31,226 bases of DNA from an uncultured Bacilli bacterium (GTDB taxonomy: Bacteria; Bacillota_I; Bacilli_A; RFN20; CAG-826), in contig CAKPNG010000017.1 in NCBI GenBank assembly GCA_934168325.1, forward strand, positions 1 through 31,226. The letters run 5' to 3'. Each line of letters begins with the position of its first letter. Position 1 is the first letter of the stretch. The position numbers were made by a program, and so were the translations under genes. Under the pieces are notes generated by a model. The model was not told the origin of the DNA. It did not search any database and saw only the letters and a list, made by a program, of their open reading frames with translations. Shown here piece by piece: positions 1-8,254 of the stretch.

Positions 1-17
1 CTTATACTTTGTATAAG
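1..17. repeat. perfect 7-bp inverted repeat at window edge
   Basis: CTTATAC and GTATAAG form perfect arms around a TTT loop. No T-run follows, so it is not a convincing terminator. It may be the end of a larger structure cut by the window edge. Confidence 0.4.
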
Positions 18-55
18 TAATTTCTCAAAAATATTAATTAATCCTAAATTATATA

Positions 56-1159
56 GTGTTAAATCCTAAAAACGGGTATGGAGTTAGTGGTAGTACTAGT
101 GGAGTATATTATGAAGCAAGTAATATGACTAAATCTCAATTTGAAGAACAAATTAGTAATATTAATAAAGTAGGATTTACTTTATTTGATAAGCAATATG
201 ATAATTATTTAATGGAACATAGTATTTATAAATATAATGAATATATTATCGATATGTATAATGTTGAAAGTGCTTTTGATGAAGGATATGTAACTTTATA
301 TATGTGGATATATAAAGATAATATAATTCATGGAGAAACAATTATTGATAAAATAAATAAAAATATACCTTATTTTAATAGTAATGATTTTATAATACCT
401 AAAGGAGTTTATAGTTCACAATTTAATTTATTTAATTTAAATTGTTATGCAGGTAAAGATTATAAAGAAAATACTATTCCAGTAGTTACTATTGATATTA
501 ATACTAATTTATATACTGATTTAAGAAATAGATATATTAATGAATTAGGATATAAAACATATCGTAATAGTGATAATTCTATTTATACTTATAAAACTCG
601 TGGAGTTAATCATTATATTTTATATAAAGAAATAAGTGGTAGTAATGAATATATTTATTTAGATATGTCAATGTATCCAACTAGTGATTATACTTTTGCT
701 GGTCATAATAGTTTTTCTAATCGTATTGAAATAGCTATTTATAAAGGAACTAAACCATTAGAAACAACTTATTTTAATAACTTAGATGAATTTTCTAATT
801 TAGTTTCTAAAGCTAATAATATAAGTCCTATTAAATTTAATAATTTACCAAGTGATACTAAAGTAGAAATGTATTATGTAAATGAAAATGGTGGATCAAA
901 ATATTTAAATTTAAAATATGGATACACTACTCAATATGAAGCTTTTATTTATTCTAGTGATTTAAGTGGTTTATATAAATCAATTAGTGAGTCATTAATT
1001 AGTTATGGATATAAAGAAGCTTATACTACTAGTAAAGGGAATGTTTGCTTTACTTATATTGATTCAACTAAAAATGTATCATCTTATTTATTCATAATTA
1101 AAGATAGTAGTAAAAACTATATTAGAATTATGGATGGAGTTGGTGGAGTAGATTTTTAA
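56..1159 (+). CDS. hypothetical surface-type protein, probably missing its N-terminus
   Basis: I recognise no named family. The open frame begins after a TAA at 35-37. The first possible start is a GTG at 56 with no Shine-Dalgarno site, and the first ATG is codon 24 (125). No signal peptide or membrane segment is visible, although the Asn/Tyr/Ser-rich, beta-strand-like composition resembles lipoproteins elsewhere in the window. Three similar segments can be picked out by eye, each an amphipathic helix, then GYK or GF, then alternating strands: about residues 24-85, 150-210 and 300-360. In another frame, positions 1-66 stay open and encode INPK just before this frame's LNPK. The DNA there carries a near duplication (TTAATCCTAAA, then TTAAATCCTAAA), so a small frameshifting duplication may have cut the gene from its signal peptide. 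It could equally be an intact gene with a GTG start. The product and role are unknown. Confidence 0.55.
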   Translation: MLNPKNGYGVSGSTSGVYYEASNMTKSQFEEQISNINKVGFTLFDKQYDNYLMEHSIYKYNEYIIDMYNVESAFDEGYVTLYMWIYKDNIIHGETIIDKINKNIPYFNSNDFIIPKGVYSSQFNLFNLNCYAGKDYKENTIPVVTIDINTNLYTDLRNRYINELGYKTYRNSDNSIYTYKTRGVNHYILYKEISGSNEYIYLDMSMYPTSDYTFAGHNSFSNRIEIAIYKGTKPLETTYFNNLDEFSNLVSKANNISPIKFNNLPSDTKVEMYYVNENGGSKYLNLKYGYTTQYEAFIYSSDLSGLYKSISESLISYGYKEAYTTSKGNVCFTYIDSTKNVSSYLFIIKDSSKNYIRIMDGVGGVDF

Positions 1160-1290
1160 AATTTGAAAAAATATATTAGTTTTGTGAGGTTTTTAATCTA
1201 AAATTGGTAGTTTTTAATTAATTTAATTGAAAACTTATTAGCGAATTTTATAAGAATTTATATCCATTTAAATTTAAAAATTAACAAACT
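1160..1290. other. AT-rich intergenic DNA, no feature seen
   Basis: This stretch between the first gene and the 23-bp repeat array has no convincing hairpin with a T-run, no RNA gene and no open frame of note. Confidence 0.5.
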
Positions 1291-1405
1291 TCCGATTAAT
1301 TTTCTCACATTCTTCCGATTTAATTCTTAATATTTCTCCGATTTATTTTCTTACATTCTTCTGATTTATATTTGAATATTCTTCCGATTTACTATAGAAT
1401 GAATA
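1291..1405 (+). repeat. five tandem 23-bp repeats overlapping an ATPase promoter
   Basis: Five units begin at 1291, 1314, 1337, 1360 and 1383. The core TCCGATTT (TCCGATTA in unit 1, TCTGATTT in unit 4) recurs at exactly 23 bp, with its G at 1294, 1317, 1340, 1363 and 1386. The remainder of each unit is T-rich and ends near ACATTCT. Units 4 and 5 contain the -35 and -10 of the promoter for the ATPase at 1423, so the array is placed like an operator or iteron. There are no spacers, so it is not a CRISPR array. Confidence 0.85.
1372..1400 (+). promoter_or_regulatory. sigma-A-type promoter of ATPase 1
   Basis: TTGAAT (1372-1377) is separated by 17 bp from TAGAAT (1395-1400). It lies inside the last two 23-bp repeats, 22 bp before the ATG. 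Predicted by eye. Confidence 0.6.
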
Positions 1406-1422
1406 CAAATAGAGGATGAAAG

Positions 1423-2721
1423 ATGGAAAAGAAAGACGAGTATATTAGTAGATTGTTCGACAAAACCATTGACTTTACTTTAAAAAGTAAAGGAGCGTTA
1501 GTTATTATAGGACCAAAATGGTGTGGTAAATCAACTACTGCGGCAAGACATGCAAAAACTATAATTGATTTAATGTCTTTAGAAACAAGACAAGATTATG
1601 TTGATCTTGCTAAAATTTCACCTAGTAGATTCTTAAATTGTGGTCCAAAGCCAATTTTAATTGATGAATGGGAACATGTTTCTTTTATTTGGGATCAAAT
1701 AAAATATGAGGTTGATAAAGCAAAAGCGTTTGGACAATATATTTTAACTGGAAGTGTAACAGACAAGAGCAAAGATGATATTAATAATAACGAAAATAGA
1801 CATACAGGAAATGGTCGTATCATCAAAAAGATGATGAGAACGCTTTCTTTATATGAAAGTGGTGATAGTAATGGCGAAGTCTCTTTATTAGATTTAAAAA
1901 ATGGAATTTTTAAGCCTTCTTTTTCTAATAAAAATATTGATGATTACGCTTACTATATATGTAGAGGAGGATGGCCACTAGCTATTACTGATGATAGAAG
2001 CATATCTTTACAGCAAGCAAAAGACTATTATGAAGTAGTTGTTACTGATGATATATTTTCTCTTAAAGATATTGCATTAAGACAAGATGTAACTAGAGCA
2101 AGAAAAGTTATGCGTTCATATGCAAGAAATGTTTCAATTCCTGCAACTGATGAAACTTTAAGAGAAGATTGTGCTTCAAATGATGAAACTTTTGATAAAG
2201 ATACCTTTGCCAAATATTTAAATGCCTTAAAAAATCTGTATGTAATTGAAGAACTTCCTGCTTGGAACCCTAATTTAAGAAGTAAAACAGCGATAAGAAC
2301 TAAAGAAACAAGACATTTTAGTGATCCATCAATAGGTGCAGCAGCTTTAGGCTTAACTCCTGATGGTTTATTTAATGATATAACCACTTTTGGATTTCTA
2401 TTTGAATCTTTAGTTATTCATGATTTAAGGGTCTATGCTGATTGTATTGGTGCACATGTTTATAAATACCGTGATTCTAAAAATAGAGAAGCTGATGCAG
2501 TAATTCAATTTGATGATGGAACTTGGGGATTGATTGAGGTTAAGCTTGGAGGAGAAGATGATATTATTAAAGCAAGCAAAAATTTAGTAAAAATTGCAAA
2601 TGATATTGATATTAATAGAACTGGTAAACCTGCTTTTTTAATGGTAGTAACTAAAAATAAGGTTGCAAAAAAACTAGATAATGGGGTATATGTAGTGCCT
2701 TTAGCTTGTTTGAAAGATTGA
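1423..2721 (+). CDS. AAA_14/DUF4143 ATPase 1 with a PD-(D/E)XK-like C-terminus
   Basis: This is a P-loop ATPase of the AAA_14 plus DUF4143 type, a widespread family without an assigned cellular role. Walker A is GPKWCGKS (residues 30-37) and Walker B is ILIDE (78-82), followed by W-E-H. The middle region (about 190-350) has the DUF4143 helical pattern, including RGGWP. Near the end, D358 and E372-V-K374 read like a PD-(D/E)XK nuclease motif, D-x13-ExK. At 432 aa it is a normal family length. The ATG has a GAGG Shine-Dalgarno site about 8 bases upstream. It is the most divergent of the four family members in the window (its P-loop lacks the IRRCGKS form). It stands alone under its own promoter with the 23-bp repeat array. 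Nuclease activity is inference. Confidence 0.85.
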   Translation: MEKKDEYISRLFDKTIDFTLKSKGALVIIGPKWCGKSTTAARHAKTIIDLMSLETRQDYVDLAKISPSRFLNCGPKPILIDEWEHVSFIWDQIKYEVDKAKAFGQYILTGSVTDKSKDDINNNENRHTGNGRIIKKMMRTLSLYESGDSNGEVSLLDLKNGIFKPSFSNKNIDDYAYYICRGGWPLAITDDRSISLQQAKDYYEVVVTDDIFSLKDIALRQDVTRARKVMRSYARNVSIPATDETLREDCASNDETFDKDTFAKYLNALKNLYVIEELPAWNPNLRSKTAIRTKETRHFSDPSIGAAALGLTPDGLFNDITTFGFLFESLVIHDLRVYADCIGAHVYKYRDSKNREADAVIQFDDGTWGLIEVKLGGEDDIIKASKNLVKIANDIDINRTGKPAFLMVVTKNKVAKKLDNGVYVVPLACLKD

Positions 2722-2857
2722 TTCAAAATGAGATTCGAAGATATTCGCATGCTAAGTACATTAAATTATATGGTCACTATAAATGTCACTTCGTTCAGCA
2801 AAATGGCACTTTATTTTTGATACTATTTTCTAAAATACTAATGCGAGGAGAATCTTG

Positions 2858-3319
2858 ATGGTTAAAATTAAATTGAAATTATTTGAATCTATAGTCGGTG
2901 CTATATTATTGCCAAATATAGGATTGTTTTTTACAACGTTATTATTAATCATCTCATTAATAGTTAGACAAGAACCGATTGTATATAAAGGAATTTTAAT
3001 TTCATATATAGTTTGCTTATCTTTGATGATTTTTACTTTAGTTATCTGCTTTTTAGTAAATAAAAAAAGCACAAAAGAATTTGTTTTAAAAGATAGTGAA
3101 ATTGTATTTCTTAATCATACGTATCTAATAGATCAAGTAAGTTCTTGTGAATATTATGAATGTAAATGGTATGCATTGCCGATAGCACTAATCTATAAAC
3201 AACAAGCGGCAGGATTAATTATCTTTAAATTCAATTCTGGTGAAAAAATTCAATTTAAAATATTTTATAAAGATTATCTAAAATTAAAAAATAAATTTAA
3301 AAATATTATTGTAAAATAG
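2858..3319 (+). CDS. small two-helix membrane protein of unknown function
   Basis: A 153-aa protein with two hydrophobic segments (about residues 12-35 and 45-66), then a soluble C-terminal part of alternating short strands and a basic final helix (KDYLKLKNKFKNIIVK). That layout, a helical hairpin plus a small cytoplasmic beta domain, resembles membrane-anchored PH-like proteins, but I cannot assign a family. A strong GAGGAG site lies about 9 bases before the ATG at 2858; an adjacent TTG at 2855 is an unlikely start. It precedes the RHS fragment, so it could be a leftover immunity gene, but nothing in the sequence proves that. Confidence 0.65.
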   Translation: MVKIKLKLFESIVGAILLPNIGLFFTTLLLIISLIVRQEPIVYKGILISYIVCLSLMIFTLVICFLVNKKSTKEFVLKDSEIVFLNHTYLIDQVSSCEYYECKWYALPIALIYKQQAAGLIIFKFNSGEKIQFKIFYKDYLKLKNKFKNIIVK

Positions 3320-3395
3320 CAAATTACTTTCACAAGCAAAACTAAGTAAGTTTACTCTATGAGTTGGCTTGCCTTTTCTGTAAAATTAAATTGTA

Positions 3396-3411
3396 TAGTA
3401 TTTTAATACTA
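3396..3411. repeat. 7-bp palindrome with TT loop upstream of the RHS gene
   Basis: TAGTATT, TT, AATACTA is a perfect dyad 58 bp before the RHS start. A TATAAT lies just downstream at 3419-3424 but lacks a good -35, so the dyad could be an operator beside a weak promoter. Confidence 0.4.
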
Positions 3412-3468
3412 ATAATTTTATAATTAAATCAAGAAAATTAATGACATAATTTTTTACTTAATTTTGAA

Positions 3469-4956
3469 ATGAATAACATATCTAAATCTTTTAATAAACA
3501 AATCAATTTAAACTTTAATTGTTTAACTAACACTTATATCAATAATGTAAGTAATTTTTATATTAATAATATTATTAATAAACATATTTTTATTAATAAA
3601 AATTTTATTAATAAAAAATATAGTTATGATAAAAATGGTAATATTATTTTAAAAGATGGAGTTAGTTTATCTTATGATACAACTATAAAAGATAGATTAA
3701 TATCAATTGGAGAAGATACAATTACTTATAATTCTACAAATGTATTATTACCAAATACCTATAGAAATAATATACTAATTTTTGAAGGAAAAAGATTAAT
3801 TAGATTTATTACTAATTCGCAGCATTATGATTATAACTATGATGATTCTGGAATAAGAACTAGAAAAGTAAACACATATGGAATAGGTCATAATTTTATA
3901 TACGAAGGTAATAAACTAATAAATGATAAAACTAATGATTATGAGCTAGATTTTTTATACGATGAAAATGATATTTTATACGGATTTATTAAAGATAAAA
4001 CATCAATTTATTACTATGTTAGAGATGTTTTAGGTAATATTTTAGGCATTACTAATGCATCTGGAACATTAATAGTTAAATATAATCTTGATGCTTTTGG
4101 AAAATTAATATCGATTACAGGCTCTGATGCTAACACAATAGGAAAAATTAACCCAATTAGATATAAAGGATATTATTATGATGAAGAAACTAATTTCTAT
4201 TATCTGATTTCGAGATATTATGATCCTGAAACTGGAAGGTTTATTTCACCAGACTCAATCGAGTATTTAGATTTTGAAAGCATTAACGGATTAAATCTTT
4301 ATGCTTATTGTGGAAATAATTCTATAAATAATGTTGATCCAACTGGACATTTGTTTATATCTGCTTTGCTAATCGGAACACTAGTTGGTGGAATTATCGG
4401 AGCAGGGGCTAGTGCTATAACTCAAGGTCTAACAAATGGGTGGAATAACATCAATGGCTGGCAAGTATTACTTGATGGGGCTATAGGTGCTGCAAGTGGA
4501 TTTTTATCTGCGACTGGAATCGGTAAAGTAGGCGCAGCATTTTTTTCTGGCTGCTTCGGTTTTGCCGGAAGCGTCGGTGGCGATTTAATATCTTCTAATG
4601 GTGATTTGTCATCTGTAAATTGGGTGAAAGCAACTATCATGGGATTTTTAAATATGGCTTTAGGTGCACGGGCTGGAGAAGGATCGCAAAATTCCAATGC
4701 GTTAGGTAAAGAATTACTTAAAAATAGAGAAGTAAGTAAGAAATTTGGAATTTTGTACAATGCAACAAACAACTATTTGACTGGAAATATTTCAAAACGC
4801 GGATTTTCTGGTGTTTTTAATTTGTATGGCAATCAGTTCGTAAGCGCTGTTTCAAAGGCTCTTCCTAGAACTGTGGCACGATTAACAGCCGTTAATTTAA
4901 GAAACTTGGGAATTACTTCAATTATTTCTAGTAGTATTTCTACTATATTAAGTTAA
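3469..4956 (+). CDS. RHS-repeat protein fragment (orphan C-terminal tip)
   Basis: A 495-aa protein ending in an RHS-associated core. YD-type repeats run from about residue 55 (YSYDKNGNI, YNYDDSGIRT, YYYVRDVLGNILGI). The core YYLISRYYDPETGRFISPD lies at about 242-260, and LNLYAYCGNNSINNVDPTGH closes the shell near 290. RHS proteins are usually well over 1,000 aa and cleave themselves to release a variable C-terminal toxin. Here only the last repeats remain, preceded by about 55 low-complexity Asn/Ile/Phe-rich residues and no signal peptide or Shine-Dalgarno site, so it is probably 5'-truncated. The variable tip (about 290-495) is Gly/Ala-rich, with hydrophobic stretches such as LLIGTLVGGIIGAGASAI, and uses visibly more GC-rich codons than the shell, which fits tip exchange by transfer. 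I cannot name the tip's toxin class. Confidence 0.8.
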   Translation: MNNISKSFNKQINLNFNCLTNTYINNVSNFYINNIINKHIFINKNFINKKYSYDKNGNIILKDGVSLSYDTTIKDRLISIGEDTITYNSTNVLLPNTYRNNILIFEGKRLIRFITNSQHYDYNYDDSGIRTRKVNTYGIGHNFIYEGNKLINDKTNDYELDFLYDENDILYGFIKDKTSIYYYVRDVLGNILGITNASGTLIVKYNLDAFGKLISITGSDANTIGKINPIRYKGYYYDEETNFYYLISRYYDPETGRFISPDSIEYLDFESINGLNLYAYCGNNSINNVDPTGHLFISALLIGTLVGGIIGAGASAITQGLTNGWNNINGWQVLLDGAIGAASGFLSATGIGKVGAAFFSGCFGFAGSVGGDLISSNGDLSSVNWVKATIMGFLNMALGARAGEGSQNSNALGKELLKNREVSKKFGILYNATNNYLTGNISKRGFSGVFNLYGNQFVSAVSKALPRTVARLTAVNLRNLGITSIISSSISTILS

Positions 4957-4980
4957 TGTGTTTTATTGGGAGACAATAAC

Positions 4981-5334
4981 ATGTATTTTTTAGTAATAAT
5001 ATGGGTGTGTTACTTTTATTGGCATTTATGTGTAATCATTGAAGCAAAACCATTTGTTAATATTAGTGATAAAACTTTTGAACAGCAGAAAATTTGTAGC
5101 GATTCTAAGTTGCGATTTATTTATTTTAATAAAAAAGCGTTTCCTCAACTTAAATGTATTGCTATCGAAGCTATAGTATTCTTTGTATTAAATATAATTT
5201 ATACAATTATAGCTTGTATTTTGTTCGCAATTTTGAAAAATAATTCGCTTATTACTCATTTATCAATCATATATTTATTTCTATTTTTTATTATAACAAC
5301 AGCTACGATTTTTATTATTGATCATAAGAAATGA
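4981..5334 (+). CDS. small membrane protein behind the RHS tip, possible immunity protein
   Basis: A 117-aa protein with three predicted membrane helices (about residues 1-21, 55-82 and 88-112). The ATG at 4981 follows GGGAGA by about 7 bases; a TTG at 4966 overlaps that site and is less likely. It starts 24 bp after the RHS stop on the same strand, where an immunity gene for a polymorphic toxin is expected. With a hydrophobic tip upstream, a membrane immunity protein is plausible. No family is recognised, so immunity is inferred from position only. Confidence 0.6.
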   Translation: MYFLVIIWVCYFYWHLCVIIEAKPFVNISDKTFEQQKICSDSKLRFIYFNKKAFPQLKCIAIEAIVFFVLNIIYTIIACILFAILKNNSLITHLSIIYLFLFFIITTATIFIIDHKK

Positions 5335-5418
5335 CGAAATTAGTTCTATGCTGTACAAAGCAGAATTTAATTATATAAACTTTATGCTTGATATAGATAA
5401 AAACCCACTTAGCACAAA

Positions 5419-6490
5419 TTAATATAATGCTTTATTGTTATTAGAGTCATAATGATAGAAATTATAACCTGTAGCAATATCTGCTTCACTTGGAGCATCT
5501 TTACTATAAAAAGCTACGACAATATCGTAATTTTCTCTACAAGAAGATAAGAAGTTTTCTAAGAAATTAGAATCATCATAATTAGAAATACTACATTCAA
5601 AATATACACTAGATTCTTCATCATTACTAAAATAATCAAAAGCACAATCAGATAAATTTATACAACTAGAAGGAATAAATACATTTACATTTTTACATGC
5701 ATACATAAATGCATTATCTCCTATACCTATAATTTTATTACCTAAATCTAAATTAGTAATATTATAAGATAATCCTTCATCTTCAGATTGATAAAAACTG
5801 GAATTAGAAATATAAGTAGGACCATTAAATTTAACACAAGTTAAATTAGGAGTATAAGCAAAGGAACATATACCAATACTATTTATCTTATCACTAAATT
5901 ATAATTTAGTGATATTTGTAACACTATTATAAGCACTATTACCAATTTCTTTAGTATTCTTTAAAGTTAAATTAGTAATAGTATCACAACTACCTAAAGC
6001 TCCTTCAGGAATAATTTCTTGATTAGTGATAATGATATTAGTGAAATTAGTAGCATATACACTAGTTTTATTTCTACCTGTAGTGTTATTAATTCCGAAT
6101 AATTCACTTAAATGACCATTATTATCATCTTTATATTGACCTATAAAAGGAATAGTTAAATCTTTAATAGTAGTAGAAATAGGTAATAATATACCTTTAT
6201 CAATAAAAGTAACTGAATCTGGTATTATTAATGTTTTGAGTTTCTTTATACCACTAAATGCAGTCTTTTTAATTCCTATAACTGGTAAACCTTGATAAGT
6301 AGATGGAACTTCATATTTTTCTAAATCCGGTGTAGAACATTTAGTTAAAGTAAATCCAGTTTTTTCTTTATTTAATGTAAAGAAAGCATCTGAATTAACT
6401 GTTATTTCTGGTGTTTTTTCATTACAACTTGTAAGTGTAGAAAACGTTAAAACATTTGCAAGAGTTAATACTTTTATAGTTTTTTTTCAT
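5419..6490 (-). pseudogene. broken BspA-like leucine-rich-repeat lipoprotein
   Basis: Read on the minus strand, one frame encodes a lipoprotein signal (LANVLTFSTLTSC), then BspA/LRR_5-style repeats such as LKTLIIPDSVTFIDKG, ITNLTLKNTKEIGNSAY and LTCVKFNGPTYISNSSF, to a TAA at 5421-5419. Two lesions break it. The ATG (6490-6488) is followed by eight A's (6487-6480), which puts the start one base out of frame; seven A's would restore MKKTIKVLTLA. A TAA at 5901-5899 also interrupts the repeats. The 5419-5706 segment remains open but has no start signal of its own. BspA-like proteins are surface adhesin-type proteins. With two lesions this is most likely a pseudogene, although the A8 tract at the start resembles a phase-variation site. 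Confidence 0.8.
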
Positions 6491-6640
6491 TTAATTTTCT
6501 TCTCAATTTAAAAATTATAATTCTTCATTAAAAAATATGCATAAATATTTAATTAAATTTTTATTTAGTTTAATCTTTTTTAATTTTAAAAACATTATCT
6601 AAAATTATTTTTATAAAAAAGTGATTTATGAGAATTAAGA

Positions 6641-6685
6641 TTTCTAGAAATGAAAAGTGTAAAAAGTTGCAAAAATCTTTTCTAG
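6641..6685 (+). promoter_or_regulatory. dyad symmetry over the leader and RBS of ATPase 2
   Basis: TTTCTAGAAA (6641-6650) is a perfect 10-bp palindrome. Its CTAGAAA (6644-6650) is also complementary to TTTCTAG (6679-6685), which runs into the AGGAG ribosome site (6684-6688). It may be a protein-binding site or an RNA hairpin masking translation. I could not find a clear promoter nearby. Confidence 0.4.
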
Positions 6686-6692
6686 GAGTTAT

Positions 6693-7988
6693 ATGGAGAT
6701 ACGTCGAGATTTTTATTTAAAGAAATTAATAGATAGAAAAAACAATGGTTTAATTAAGATTATAACTGGTATTAGAAGATGTGGAAAATCATATCTTTTA
6801 AATACTATTTTTTATAATCATTTAATAGAAAGTGGTATTGATGAAGATCATATTATTCGTTTTGCTTTTGATTCTTTAGATGATATTCAATTAATTGGTG
6901 ATGATATATTAAAAATAAAAAAAGAAAATAGAGGAGTAGATCCTAAAAAATTTATAACATATATTAATTCTAAAATAATAGATAATAAAATTTATTATCT
7001 ATTACTAGATGAAGTTCAATTAATGGATTGTTTTGAAAGTGTATTAAATAGTTTTTTATATAAAAATAATATCGATGTTTTTGTTACTGGTAGTAATGCC
7101 AAATTTTTATCAAAAGATATTATTACTGAATTTGCTGGTAGAGGGGATGAAATTCATATGTATCCTTTAAGCTTTAGTGAATTTATGTCTATATATAAAG
7201 GGGATAAATATATAGGATTATCTGAATATATGATTTATGGCGGAATCCCTTTAGTTACTTTAAAAGAAAATAAAGGAGATAAAATATCTACTTTAAATAA
7301 TTTATTTACTGAAATATATGTTAAAGATATTTGTAAAAGAAATGACATAAGAAACGTAACTGATTTAGAAGATTTATTAAATATTTTATCTTCTAATGTA
7401 GGATCTTTAACTAATCCAGAGAAATTAAAAAATACCTTTAGATCAGTTAAAAAATCTCATATTACTTCTAATACTATTAAAAAATATATTGATTGTTTCG
7501 AGGATTCTTTTTTAATTGAATCTACTTCTAGATATGATATAAAAGGTAAGTCTTATATAGATACACCAAAAAAATATTATTTTAGTGATTTAGGATTACG
7601 TAATTCTCGTATTAATTTTAGACAAATAGAAGAAACTCATTTAATGGAGAATATTATTTATAATGAATTAAAAATGAGAGGATATAATGTTAATGTTGGT
7701 GTTGTTACTCTACCTATTAAAAATAAATTAGGAGTAGTAGAAAGAACATATTTAGAAGTTGATTTTATATGTAATATTGGACCTATTAGGTATTATATTC
7801 AATCTGCTTATTCTTTAAGTGATGAAATTAAAAGAAATCAAGAGATTAGGCCTTTTTTAAAAATAAATGATTCTTTTAAAAAGATTATCATTACTAAAGA
7901 TATAGTTTCTCCTTTTTATGATGATAATGGTATTTTAACTATTAATATTTATGATTTTTTATTAAATAAAGATATTCTTAAATATTAA
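6693..7988 (+). CDS. AAA_14/DUF4143 ATPase 2
   Basis: A 431-aa P-loop ATPase. Walker A is GIRRCGKS (residues 26-33) within the family hallmark KIITGIRRCGKSYLL. Walker B is LLLDEVQ (about 103-109), followed by the sensor-like VTGSNAKFLS and the AGRG...PLSFSEF segment typical of the family. The C-terminal part is DUF4143. In the nuclease-like fold the EVDF aspartate remains, but the usual ExK position reads IQSAY, so the metal-binding Glu/Lys pair appears lost. The start is set by AGGAG four bases before the ATG and by the alignment of MEIRRDFYLKKLI with ATPase 4 (MEIKRDFYLNKLI), its closest relative here. It stands alone. The biological role of the family is unsettled. Confidence 0.85.
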   Translation: MEIRRDFYLKKLIDRKNNGLIKIITGIRRCGKSYLLNTIFYNHLIESGIDEDHIIRFAFDSLDDIQLIGDDILKIKKENRGVDPKKFITYINSKIIDNKIYYLLLDEVQLMDCFESVLNSFLYKNNIDVFVTGSNAKFLSKDIITEFAGRGDEIHMYPLSFSEFMSIYKGDKYIGLSEYMIYGGIPLVTLKENKGDKISTLNNLFTEIYVKDICKRNDIRNVTDLEDLLNILSSNVGSLTNPEKLKNTFRSVKKSHITSNTIKKYIDCFEDSFLIESTSRYDIKGKSYIDTPKKYYFSDLGLRNSRINFRQIEETHLMENIIYNELKMRGYNVNVGVVTLPIKNKLGVVERTYLEVDFICNIGPIRYYIQSAYSLSDEIKRNQEIRPFLKINDSFKKIIITKDIVSPFYDDNGILTINIYDFLLNKDILKY

Positions 7989-8031
7989 ATTTCTTTAAAT
8001 ATTATAGTTTAGAATCATCAATTAACTATTT

Positions 8032-8075
8032 TATACTGAACAAAATTATCAAAATTTGAAAAAGTGTTCAGTATA
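8032..8075 (+). promoter_or_regulatory. inverted-repeat operator-like site, copy 1
   Basis: TATACTGAACA (8032-8042) and TGTTCAGTATA (8065-8075) are perfect 11-bp arms, 22 bp apart. Arms and spacing match copy 2 at 8188-8231. A TATAAA sits where copy 2 has its -10, but the -35 position is poor (TCAAAA), so this may be a decayed duplicate of the promoter-operator module. Confidence 0.75.
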
Positions 8076-8187
8076 AATAGCAAAACAATAGTTTTTATCG
8101 AACATTTTGTTTATTTGTTATTTCAAAAGCGAACATATTTTAACAATTTGTTTATTTATATCTTTAATATTATCTAATTTTCTACTT

Positions 8188-8233
8188 TATACTGAACAAA
8201 ATTATTGTTTTATATAAAAGTGTTCAGTATAAT
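8188..8233 (+). promoter_or_regulatory. promoter of ATPase 3 framed by an inverted repeat, copy 2
   Basis: TATACTGAACA (8188-8198) and TGTTCAGTATA (8221-8231) flank a sigma-A promoter: TTGTTT (8205-8210), 17 bp, TATAAT (8228-8233). The distal arm lies just upstream of the -35 and the proximal arm overlaps the -10, a layout suited to repression. Extra GAACA half-sites (near 8099 and 8131) lie between the two copies. Confidence 0.8.
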
Positions 8234-8254
8234 TAAGTAAAACGAGGGCAAAAA

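Noticed and set aside
1291..1405. CRISPR array
   Set aside because: The repeats are directly tandem at 23 bp with no unique spacers and no cas genes nearby; the same holds for 10566-10657.
2028..2750. Minus-strand frames within ATPase 1
   Set aside because: They are complements of a clearly coding plus-strand gene with full family motifs, and they lack start signals.
3320..3468. Firm promoter for the RHS fragment
   Set aside because: TATAAT at 3419-3424 has no acceptable -35 at 16-18 bp, and the gene also lacks a ribosome site.
4422..4772. Minus-strand frame within the RHS tip
   Set aside because: It is opposite the RHS gene, Pro/Ala-rich as expected for the complement of Gly-rich coding, and has no ribosome site.
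5335..5418. Terminator between the small membrane protein and the BspA-like remnant
   Set aside because: The dyad around TTCTATGCTG is imperfect and has no T-run on either strand.
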